Assembly (NCBI RefSeq): GCF_020829685.1 | Contig: NZ_JAIVFR010000318.1 | Span: 1 to 7,178 of the forward strand | Direction: 5' to 3' | Length of the DNA: 7,178 nucleotides | Source: Nostoc sp. CHAB 5715 | Lineage (GTDB): Bacteria > Cyanobacteriota > Cyanobacteriia > Cyanobacteriales > Nostocaceae | Part shown: positions 1-5,424 of the stretch, one piece after another | How the letters are laid out: every line of letters starts with the position of its first letter | Position numbering within the stretch: position 1 is the first letter of the stretch | Made by a program: the position numbers and the translations under genes | Notes under the pieces: generated by a model | The model's database searches: none | What the model saw: only the letters and a program-made list of their open reading frames with translations | Told to the model about the DNA's origin: nothing

Positions 1-864
1 CAAAGATGCCTCATTAAGATTTCCTAGAGCATAATTGCGGTCAAAACCATGTTGCATTGGCACGACTGTTCCATCTGCTTCGATAATTAGGGGTGACACG
101 AGTTCAGCAAAGCTGTAGTCTTCTTGATTTATTAGCGATTCCTCTGCAAAAAAGCTACCGGGATTTGAACGCAGCAAATCTTGGTGAGTTAAATCAATCT
201 GAACAAACAGCTTTTCACCAAGGGCTTCTCGCAGACGCATGGCTTTTAGGTAAGTATAGGATAAGATGCTTGGATTGGGTCTATATCCGACGAGGCTTTG
301 GGTAGCATATCCGACTTCTGCAAGTGGATGAATCTGCAATAATTTTGCCCCTTGCTCCAAGGCGAAGTTTGCAACGCAGTCTAACTCCCGGAAATTTTGT
401 TTTGTGAGTGTAAAGATAAACCCGAATGGGATACCAGATTGGCGAACCCCTTCCAGTCGAGCCGCCATTTTTTCAAAAGCTTGCTCGGAAGAACGCATAC
501 GGTTATGGGAGGCTGGCATTCCATCAAGACTAATGGCGAGTAAATCAACCGCTCCAGTCAGCTGCTTTAAGTGTCGCTCGTCTAAGAGTATACCGTTGGA
601 AGTGACCGTTGTATGCATCTGGCATTGATGAGCCTGTTTTAGCAGTTCGGGTAGAGGTTTGTAGACAAGAGGTTCTCCTCCTGAAAAGCTGGCAATGGTA
701 TACCCTTGTTCACTTGCATCGATAATTGCTTGTAAAAGGAGCGGGACACTGAGTTGGTCACGCTCCTCTGGGCCAGAAGAAGAGTAACAATGGAGACAGC
801 GCAGATTGCACCGTCTGGACGGGTGGATTTGCAGAATGCGGTTAAAGTTTCCAGTAGATACCAT
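1..864 (-). CDS. Radical SAM peptide-maturase-like enzyme (3' end beyond the window)
   Basis: The first 288 codons are visible; the frame is still open at the left edge. Residues 19-26 are CNLRCLHC, the CxxxCxxC motif that binds the radical SAM [4Fe-4S] cluster, and residues 61-65 are SGGEP, the SAM-binding 'GGEP' motif. Later segments (TSNG, about 92-95; AISLDG, about 111-116; QIHPL) fit the strands of the partial TIM barrel. Near the edge, DGTVVPMQHGF (264-274) followed by YALGNL resembles the start of a SPASM/twitch auxiliary domain, but Met270 stands where the first cluster Cys normally is. ATG at 864 is the first ATG/GTG/TTG in frame; GGAG at 876-879 lies 11 bases upstream, and AAGGA at 866-870 is too close to serve. 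The gene follows a precursor-like peptide gene on the same strand, so I infer that it modifies that peptide in the cytoplasm using SAM and an electron donor. The radical SAM call is firm; the reaction is unknown. Confidence 0.9.
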   Translation of the reverse strand, partial: MVSTGNFNRILQIHPSRRCNLRCLHCYSSSGPEERDQLSVPLLLQAIIDASEQGYTIASFSGGEPLVYKPLPELLKQAHQCQMHTTVTSNGILLDERHLKQLTGAVDLLAISLDGMPASHNRMRSSEQAFEKMAARLEGVRQSGIPFGFIFTLTKQNFRELDCVANFALEQGAKLLQIHPLAEVGYATQSLVGYRPNPSILSYTYLKAMRLREALGEKLFVQIDLTHQDLLRSNPGSFFAEESLINQEDYSFAELVSPLIIEADGTVVPMQHGFDRNYALGNLNEASL

Positions 865-970
865 ATCCTTACTAACTCCAATTACTCTTTCTGAATCTAA
901 AACTCTATGAAGCTTTGCAATGGTTAAGGGAAGGATTAAAAAGGAAAATCCATCGCCACCCCTTTTCTTT

Positions 971-987
971 GACTTCTCGAAGAAGTC
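971..987 (-). promoter_or_regulatory. Intercistronic hairpin between precursor and radical SAM genes
   Basis: A perfect 7-bp inverted repeat, GACTTCT and AGAAGTC around a 3-base loop, begins immediately after the precursor stop codon. On the minus strand it is followed by AAAGAAAAGG, not a T run, so it is not a canonical intrinsic terminator. It could stabilise the precursor mRNA or lower the yield of the downstream enzyme, which would suit a substrate and enzyme needed in unequal amounts. That role is inference. Confidence 0.5.
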
Positions 988-1281
988 TTAAGATTTCAAC
1001 CCCTGCTTAGAAATATCTTTAGAGATATCTAGCGCGTTGGACTTAAAGATGGCGGGAATCCCATAAGGAAAAGGCTTATCAGGGATTACGATATCTGGAG
1101 GGTTATCTAGCTCCTTGATCTTGGAGATGGGCAAGGCGGGAATCCCATTAGGAAGAGAATCATTGGATTTTGGGAAACTGAATCCTCCTTTCACCTGTTC
1201 TAGTTCTTGTAGTTCTTCTGGGGTTAGCTCCATAAACAATTCGTCGCCTTGAATGCTTTGCACTTCCAGACGGTTTTCCAT
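988..1281 (-). CDS. Putative RiPP precursor peptide with double-glycine leader and GIPA repeats
   Basis: This 97-residue peptide has an acidic, probably helical leader (about residues 13-31, rich in Glu and Leu) ending in ELEQVKGG (26-33). That matches the double-glycine pattern ELxxVxGG cut by C39-peptidase transporters. Cleavage after Gly33 would release a 64-residue core beginning FSFPK. The core has no Cys, Trp or Thr, one Tyr and ten Pro. It contains two related segments 28 residues apart: LPNGIPALP (43-51) and FPYGIPAIF (71-79). The start is well supported: AAAGGAG lies 6 bases before the ATG. The gene precedes a radical SAM enzyme gene on the same strand, so I infer that it encodes that enzyme's substrate. 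Lack of Cys argues against sactionine or lanthionine links. I do not recognise a known family beyond the leader type. No transporter or protease gene is visible in the window. Confidence 0.8.
   Translation of the reverse strand: MENRLEVQSIQGDELFMELTPEELQELEQVKGGFSFPKSNDSLPNGIPALPISKIKELDNPPDIVIPDKPFPYGIPAIFKSNALDISKDISKQGLKS
1051..1154 (-). repeat. Direct repeat pair inside the precursor core
   Basis: The segments 1051-1070 and 1135-1154 match at 19 of 20 bases (ggcgggaatcccat followed by aaggaa or taggaa) and are offset by 84 bases, exactly 28 codons. They encode the two GIPA segments in the same frame. The near-identity at DNA level suggests a duplication or strong conservation of a modified core unit. 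Confidence 0.75.
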
Positions 1282-1287
1282 AATATT

Positions 1288-1294
1288 CTCCTTT
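1288..1294 (-). promoter_or_regulatory. Ribosome binding site of the precursor gene
   Basis: The minus strand reads AAAGGAG here, 6 bases before the ATG at 1281. It is the strongest Shine-Dalgarno sequence in the window and fixes the start of the short peptide gene. A possible -10 element (TAGTAT, about 1299-1306) lies shortly upstream, but no convincing -35 is seen. Confidence 0.8.
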
Positions 1295-1308
1295 GTTTTT
1301 ATACTAAG

Positions 1309-1339
1309 TGCGTAGGCATAGCCCGTCGTAGAAATCGCT
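1309..1339. repeat. Iterated-repeat-like segment in the precursor leader region
   Basis: The sequence gcgtaggcatagcccgtcgt followed by agaaatcgct resembles the highly iterated short repeats ('gcgtagg...cccgtcgtag...atcgc') scattered between genes in Nostoc-type genomes. It is recognised from memory of such genomes and not by comparison. It lies in the presumed 5' untranslated or promoter region of the precursor gene. Confidence 0.4.
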
Positions 1340-1355
1340 GATTTGTGTGAGCGAT
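1334..1355. promoter_or_regulatory. Inverted repeat upstream of the precursor gene
   Basis: ATCGCT (1334-1339) and AGCGAT (1350-1355) form a 6-bp inverted repeat with a 10-base spacer, about 55 bases before the precursor start codon. It could be an operator or a hairpin in the leader RNA. The remaining gap to 1520 is AT-rich, with two HIP1 sites at its far end and no other recognised element. Confidence 0.3.
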
Positions 1356-1488
1356 CTGAACAGGTTTAATTTCATTCCCCTCTGAAGAACTTACGCAAAT
1401 TTACTATTGAAATTACAAATATTTATATTTACAGGCACTATTTGGCAGCCTATCTACGCAATTTCATAATTCCATAACTTATGGTGAT

Positions 1489-1520
1489 GCGATCGCTCCA
1501 AGTGTCGGCAAAGCGATCGC
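1489..1520. repeat. Two HIP1 octamers flanking a 16-base spacer
   Basis: GCGATCGC occurs at 1489-1496 and 1513-1520, the second abutting the stop codon of the SGNH gene. HIP1 is the highly iterated palindrome of many cyanobacteria. Because each copy is its own reverse complement, the pair could form an 8-bp stem with a 16-base loop just after the SGNH stop. There is no T tract, so I do not call it a terminator. Single copies also occur at 2071-2078, 2975-2982 and 7070-7077. Confidence 0.85.
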
Positions 1521-2576
1521 TCATTTCTCACGCTGAGTCAGCTTGTACTCTATCTGCTGTAGTGCTGATCGCCACACATCATAACCCTCTTGAGACAGGT
1601 GCAACCCATCTGTTGTCAACTCTGGGCGCAAATTGCCTTCCATATCGGTAAACCAACTATAAATATTTAGATAATTAGCGCCTTCTTGTTTGGCAATCTG
1701 GGTTAGTTGTGTGTTGATGTGACGAATGCGGCTATTGGAAAGTTTTGCTAGGCGAGTTGGCAAAATTGATTGGACAATGATTTGAGCTTTTGGGTGAGTC
1801 TGCCGTAAGCGACGGATAATCCGGCGATAGTTACGCAAAATTGTGTCATCACTAGCGCCTTTGCGTAAGTCGTTAATCCCAGCCATGACATAAATCACAT
1901 CGGGTCGCGTTGCCGAAAATGCCCCCAATCTTTTTAAAACGCCACTGGAAGTATCTCCCGATATGCCTTGATTCAGCCACAATTTCCCAGTAGGCAGTTT
2001 TTCTCTAGGAAACCACATGCTCAAAGAATCACCAACTAAGATACTTAGATGATTTGCACCTTGACCTTGAGCGATCGCTCTCGCTTCTAAAGTTAATAAA
2101 CTTTTCCAGTCATCATAAGTTAATTGACGCTTCTTGATCGACTCCCACAATGATTGCAAATTATCACTATTTACGCGTGTATAAATCTGACCTGTTTTCA
2201 GAGCCGCCAATCTTTGGTAGTAAAGTTGATTGCCAGATGTCAATGAGAGACTAGTTGTTTGGGCGCTGGGGTTGAGTGATGGCTCTGTTGGGGCTGGTAA
2301 TCCCTGACTACTGAGTTCTGGTAAGCTCTTAATGTTTTTCTCACCTGCTGTTGGCTGCAAACTTTTTAGGGGTTGGAACGCTTGGCCGCTGAGTTCTGCT
2401 AAGGAGAGATCAACGCTATTGATAATTTTTGTACTGACTATTGCCTGTGAACCTTGTTTTAAATCCCACAGAGATCTAGAATTTTTTGGCAGGACAATCG
2501 ACAAATGTGGAAGAGCCAATGCTGGTATTACTAATACTGTTAACAAGCCTGCTGCCAACAGATAAGGGTCCCTCAT
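1521..2576 (-). CDS. Membrane-anchored or exported SGNH/GDSL-family hydrolase
   Basis: This 351-residue protein has a hydrophobic N-terminus (about 5-29), likely a signal anchor or signal peptide. A low-complexity Ser/Pro/Gln/Leu-rich linker follows to about residue 115, and a C-terminal SGNH hydrolase domain occupies about 176-345. All four blocks are present: GDS (182-184, nucleophile Ser184), NQGISGD (202-208, Gly204 for the oxyanion hole), GIND (233-236, Asn235) and DGLH (323-326, Asp323 and His326). The family contains esterases, lipases and carbohydrate O-deacetylases. Here I infer an extracytoplasmic esterase acting on acyl or acetyl groups of a glycan or lipid; the substrate cannot be read from sequence. 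The start is supported by GAGGAG at 2587-2592, 10 bases before the ATG. It lies 239 bases upstream of the peptide locus on the same strand and is probably transcribed separately. Confidence 0.9.
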   Translation of the reverse strand: MRDPYLLAAGLLTVLVIPALALPHLSIVLPKNSRSLWDLKQGSQAIVSTKIINSVDLSLAELSGQAFQPLKSLQPTAGEKNIKSLPELSSQGLPAPTEPSLNPSAQTTSLSLTSGNQLYYQRLAALKTGQIYTRVNSDNLQSLWESIKKRQLTYDDWKSLLTLEARAIAQGQGANHLSILVGDSLSMWFPREKLPTGKLWLNQGISGDTSSGVLKRLGAFSATRPDVIYVMAGINDLRKGASDDTILRNYRRIIRRLRQTHPKAQIIVQSILPTRLAKLSNSRIRHINTQLTQIAKQEGANYLNIYSWFTDMEGNLRPELTTDGLHLSQEGYDVWRSALQQIEYKLTQREK

Positions 2577-3028
2577 CGCTTTGTCTCTCCTCTACTCACT
2601 GCTTTTCCATCTCACAGCATTAGTTGCCTGTATTCAGGAAAATTTTACTTCGGTTAAGTTATTATTCTTATTTAAACTGTATAGTTCTGTAAAGCCTGTT
2701 AACGAGATTATATTAGACAATTTACGATCTCTTTAAATTACGGTTTTCCCGGTGGTATACAAATTTTATTTGTGAGGATAGTTGTACTGAAAGCCCTATT
2801 TTCACAAACCGACTATTTTTTATAACTCAGTTGCCACAAATATTGCAAGTGTGTACAAACTCAGCAATTAGTAGGTGATTTTTGAGTATGTCAGGACAGA
2901 GGTTTTGGCTTTTGCCGTTGCTAATATAATAAATAACCATTTGATTTTAGGTTTAAAAATTTCAGTCAATTGTGGCGATCGCATGAGACTTTACTAGTTC
3001 GAGGGGGGATAGCTTTTTAATTTCTCAA
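2577..3028. other. AT-rich intergenic region between divergent genes
   Basis: This 452-base gap separates the minus-strand SGNH gene from a plus-strand small reading frame. It should hold promoters for both. Apart from the weak candidate at 2664-2694 I see only a HIP1 site (2975-2982), short AT-rich runs and a loose inverted repeat, tttgtga/tcacaaa (2769-2775 and 2802-2808). I find no RNA gene. Confidence 0.5.
2664..2694 (-). promoter_or_regulatory. Candidate promoter of the SGNH hydrolase gene
   Basis: On the minus strand TTTACA (2694-2689) is followed, after about 18 bases, by TAAGAA/AAGAAT (2670-2664), a loose -35/-10 pair roughly 90 bases before the SGNH start codon. The match is weak and based on the consensus alone. 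Confidence 0.25.
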
Positions 3029-3292
3029 ATGAAATTGAGCGTTGCAAATGCGTCAGTTCTCAAATATGGAATTAGTCAGATTAAAGATTCGATAACTAGC
3101 ATCAGACAAGGAGCGACACTCAAAGAAGTTTCTGACCATTTTGGGTTAATTTACAGCACAGTTAGAAGTTATGCCCGTAGATCCTCAATCAAAAAGGTTT
3201 GGGATAACTCTAGAGCTATCTATAGCACTGTTAGACACTATACCCGTTATTCTGGGATAATAAAAGTTAAATTTATTTTCATCCAAAAGTAG
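3029..3292 (+). CDS. Small protein with two tandem helix-turn-helix-like units
   Basis: This 87-residue frame is rich in Lys, Arg and Ser. Residues 31-53 and 54-76 are two copies of a 23-residue unit of the form (L/I)K(E/K)VxDxxxxIYSTVRxYxRxS. IYSTVRSYARRSSIKKV (41-57) and IYSTVRHYTRYSGIIKV (64-80) share 12 of 17 residues. In the first unit LKEVSDHF, a short turn and YSTVRSYARR read like the two helices of a helix-turn-helix DNA-binding motif. The second unit has lost the typical turn glycine. No other start is in frame after the upstream stop at 2984. The only purine-rich run, GAGGGGGG (3001-3008), is about 20 bases from the ATG, too far for a normal ribosome site. It may be a small DNA-binding protein or a decayed remnant of a larger regulator or transposase. 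Confidence 0.4.
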   Translation: MKLSVANASVLKYGISQIKDSITSIRQGATLKEVSDHFGLIYSTVRSYARRSSIKKVWDNSRAIYSTVRHYTRYSGIIKVKFIFIQK

Positions 3293-3498
3293 GCTCTTAC
3301 CTTTGATGCCATAATTGAGGTTTTGATATAAATTGTCCAGTTGTAGGACACTGCCCTGCACTTAGAAGGTTACTCTCTACATACCTAATTTTAAATTAAT
3401 GTTTACTTATTGAAGTATGAGTTGAAACACATTTAAATTAAGTTTTAACTATATAAAATAACTTCATGGGAGGTGCTAAGATTTAGGCTTAATCATTA
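3293..3498. other. Short AT-rich gap with possible promoter
   Basis: This gap separates the two small plus-strand frames. TATAAA (3452-3457) could be a -10 element for the second frame, with no convincing -35 at normal spacing. The mini-frame ATG GGA GGT GCT AAG ATT TAG lies at 3466-3486. Nothing else was recognised. Confidence 0.3.
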
Positions 3499-3711
3499 GT
3501 GTTTTTCTTTTATTCCGTGGCTAGAGCTAGTACAGCGATTGGTGTGAGTCCCATTATTAAAGAGATTGTGCAAAGACAGGCACATTCGACACGTTTGACC
3601 CTGAAAGAAGTTATTCTCATGGGGATGTTAGCAATTGACAAACTAGATGATCAAGGTCGTCAAGAGTTAGCGGATCAAGTTCATCAAATGCAGGTGAATG
3701 GAGAAATTTAA
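3499..3711 (+). CDS. Small protein, possibly ribbon-helix-helix-like
   Basis: The frame gives 70 residues from GTG at 3499, or 64 from a second GTG at 3517 (VARASTAIG...), which I find the more natural protein start. From that point there is a short polar strand-like segment (RASTAIGVS). Two probable helices follow (about PIIKEIVQRQAHS and LKEVILMGMLAIDKL), then a charged tail. This layout resembles small ribbon-helix-helix regulators or antitoxins, but no diagnostic motif is certain. Neither start has a well-spaced ribosome site. GGGAGG at 3468-3473 is 20 to 40 bases upstream and overlaps a six-codon mini-frame (3466-3486). No toxin partner follows; the next 300 bases are non-coding. Confidence 0.45.
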   Translation: MFFFYSVARASTAIGVSPIIKEIVQRQAHSTRLTLKEVILMGMLAIDKLDDQGRQELADQVHQMQVNGEI

Positions 3712-3724
3712 GTAGTTATGAGTT

Positions 3725-3754
3725 AGGAGTTATGAATTATAGATTTTAACTCCT
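3725..3754. repeat. Inverted repeat downstream of the small regulator-like gene
   Basis: AGGAGTTA (3725-3732) and TAACTCCT (3747-3754) are perfect 8-bp arms around a 14-base loop, starting 13 bases after the stop codon at 3711. The surrounding agttatgagttaggagttatga repetition is of the kind common between Nostoc genes. It has no T tract and is a weak terminator candidate at best. Confidence 0.45.
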
Positions 3755-3766
3755 CAGTCCTGGCTC

Positions 3767-3792
3767 TTTACTTAATGTGATTATTAAGTAAA
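3767..3792. repeat. Perfect 10-bp AT-rich inverted repeat
   Basis: TTTACTTAAT (3767-3776) and ATTAAGTAAA (3783-3792) are perfect inverted repeats with a 6-base spacer. The symmetry fits a protein-binding operator or a weak stem-loop. It lies between the plus-strand small gene and the minus-strand polysaccharide operon, whose 3' ends face each other, so a bidirectional transcript end is possible. No strong GC stem supports a classical terminator. Confidence 0.5.
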
Positions 3793-3969
3793 TCGATAAC
3801 GACTTCCCATTACATAATCCTTGTTAATTTCAAAAGATATCCATCGGCGTTGCAAAGTCTGTGCCACAAATCCGCTTGTGTTAAGTTATAAAATTTTCTC
3901 GTTTTTTATAGTTATATAGGATTCCTATTTGATTTTTGAATAAACACCGTACACCTCGAAAAGCCTGAT

Positions 3970-4002
3970 TCCCTACTCCCTACTCCCTATTCCCTACTCC
4001 CC
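3970..4002. repeat. Short tandem heptamer repeat
   Basis: The heptamer TCCCTAC is repeated about 4.7 times, with one variant copy TCCCTAT (3984-3990). Such heptanucleotide tandem repeats are a known feature between genes in heterocyst-forming cyanobacteria. The tract is 24 bases beyond the end of the small membrane protein gene. Overall 3712-4025 holds this tract and the two inverted repeats and no gene. Confidence 0.85.
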
Positions 4003-4025
4003 GCCTACGCAAATAATTTCAAAAA

Positions 4026-4232
4026 TCAAAGCGGATTACTATAATTATACAATATACCAATAATTAGAGAAACAATAATTGGTATTAAAATTGGAATAGC
4101 AACTATAAGTCCCCACTTCCCAAATTTTATTTCCTCACCCTCAGATTTTAAAAACGCAATCCAACCTACAACTCCCATCAAAACCCAAATACACCCAAAG
4201 CCAAGGAATATAACAAACACTGAATCTTCCAT
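4026..4232 (-). CDS. Small two-helix membrane protein of unknown function
   Basis: From ATG at 4232 the product has 68 residues. A 71-residue version could begin at TTG 4241 or GTG 4238, but I prefer ATG. Two hydrophobic segments (about residues 5-28 and 43-62) flank a charged loop, KSEGEEIKFGK, so it is probably a hairpin-like inner-membrane protein. It begins 34 bases after the end of the glycosyltransferase gene on the same strand and is probably the last gene of that operon. No motif identifies it. A role in the membrane export or assembly complex of the polysaccharide genes is only suggested by position. Confidence 0.55.
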   Translation of the reverse strand: MEDSVFVIFLGFGCIWVLMGVVGWIAFLKSEGEEIKFGKWGLIVAIPILIPIIVSLIIGILYNYSNPL

Positions 4233-4266
4233 TTTCACCAATTCAATGTATACAAAAAAGATTTCC

Positions 4267-5424
4267 TTAAATTGTAACTAAATGACCATCAACTATTTTT
4301 GCTAAACTTGTACGAAACTGGCTAAAATCAAAAGCTTCAATAGTTTTTTGTTGTAAGTATTCTGGTTGGTAAATTACTGGGTTATAGTAATTGCCTTGCA
4401 GGATTTGAATTAGATTATCGGCAATTTCTTCAACGTTATCGGGATCAACTAAACATCCCAATTTCCCCTCAGCCAAGGGTTCTATGGAACCATCTTGTTT
4501 ACCCGCCAGCACAGGTTTACCACAAGCTAACGCTTCTAGATAAACAATTCCAAATCCTTCTTTTTTACTCGGTAAAGCAAAAACATCGCAAAGATTGTAA
4601 TAATCACACAATTCTTCATCTGGTACAAATCCTGCTATAGTGACACAATATTGTAGATTTAAGTTGCTAACTAAAGCTTGAATTCGAGGTATATCATCCC
4701 CTTTCCCTACAAGGATGAAGTGAACATTAGGGACATGCAGGCGCACTTTAAGTAAGGCATGAAGCATTTGATCATAACCCTTGTATTTTGCCATGCGTCC
4801 CATCCGCGTTACTGTTAGAATTACAGGCTGTTTATCTGTTAAATTATATCGTTTGAGCAAGTAGTTAGGCTTAGGATTTATTTTAAATTTATTAGCATCA
4901 AACGTATTAGCTAAAATGACTATTTTCTCAGCGTCAATGTTTTTATATTGAAGCAAGCGCTGGCGAGTGTAATTACTAACACTAATAATTTTATCTGCAT
5001 TTCCTAATGCTAATTTTGTAGCATTATTTTCAATATCCCAAACTTCTAAGCCATGAGCAACTACCCAGTAAGGAATCCCAGTAAGAAGTTTTAGAATATA
5101 ACAAGCAGTGGTATAGTTAACATGAGTTGATATGACTATAGTGGGACGTTGGATAATAGCCAAAATAATTATTTTGGTTGCAAATAAAATAGTTTGCAAT
5201 AATCTTGGTAAATCTCCGAAATAATGGAACTTTGTTAAACTTAAAAATTGCAAGTTTTGCTGCTGTCTTAAATTACGCTTGTCATACTTTAAAAACACAT
5301 CATAATTAGCATCAATATATACCTCTTGTAAAGCTTTCAACAAAAATTTTGAGTAAACTTGAATACCTCCCTTAAAATCAAATATATTCGGAAATATTAA
5401 GTAAAAATGATGTTTATCAATCAT
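4267..5424 (-). CDS. Family GT4 glycosyltransferase (GT-B fold)
   Basis: This 385-residue protein has the two Rossmann-like domains of a GT-B enzyme. The N-terminal acceptor domain shows the glycine-rich GGIQVYSKFLLKAL (19-32) and HGLEVWD (124-130). The nucleotide-sugar-binding domain starts near 200 with VILTVTRMGRMAKYKGYDQM (201-220) and continues with FILVGKGDD (236-244) and the EX7E motif, E289-GFGIVYL-E297. The retaining transfer of a sugar from an NDP-sugar to a growing glycan is what the family does; the sugar and acceptor cannot be deduced. The length is normal for the family. Its ATG overlaps the last 8 bases of the upstream polymerase-like gene and no clear Shine-Dalgarno precedes it, so translation is probably coupled. 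It would act on the cytoplasmic face of the inner membrane in polysaccharide or lipid-linked oligosaccharide assembly. Confidence 0.93.
   Translation of the reverse strand: MIDKHHFYLIFPNIFDFKGGIQVYSKFLLKALQEVYIDANYDVFLKYDKRNLRQQQNLQFLSLTKFHYFGDLPRLLQTILFATKIIILAIIQRPTIVISTHVNYTTACYILKLLTGIPYWVVAHGLEVWDIENNATKLALGNADKIISVSNYTRQRLLQYKNIDAEKIVILANTFDANKFKINPKPNYLLKRYNLTDKQPVILTVTRMGRMAKYKGYDQMLHALLKVRLHVPNVHFILVGKGDDIPRIQALVSNLNLQYCVTIAGFVPDEELCDYYNLCDVFALPSKKEGFGIVYLEALACGKPVLAGKQDGSIEPLAEGKLGCLVDPDNVEEIADNLIQILQGNYYNPVIYQPEYLQQKTIEAFDFSQFRTSLAKIVDGHLVTI

Noticed and set aside
93..881. Open frames at 93-305 (+), 404-628 (+) and 639-881 (-)
   Set aside because: All overlap the radical SAM gene in other frames and have no ribosome site or protein-like composition; the radical SAM frame explains the region.
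2332..2565. Plus-strand 77-codon frame
   Set aside because: It is antisense to the signal and linker region of the SGNH hydrolase, whose motifs establish the coding strand.
2769..2821. tttgtga/tcacaaa inverted repeat followed by a T run, considered as a terminator
   Set aside because: The loop is 26 bases, the stem is AT-rich, and no plus-strand gene ends upstream of it.
3970..4002. Heptamer repeats considered as a CRISPR array
   Set aside because: The repeats are directly adjacent 7-base units with no spacers.
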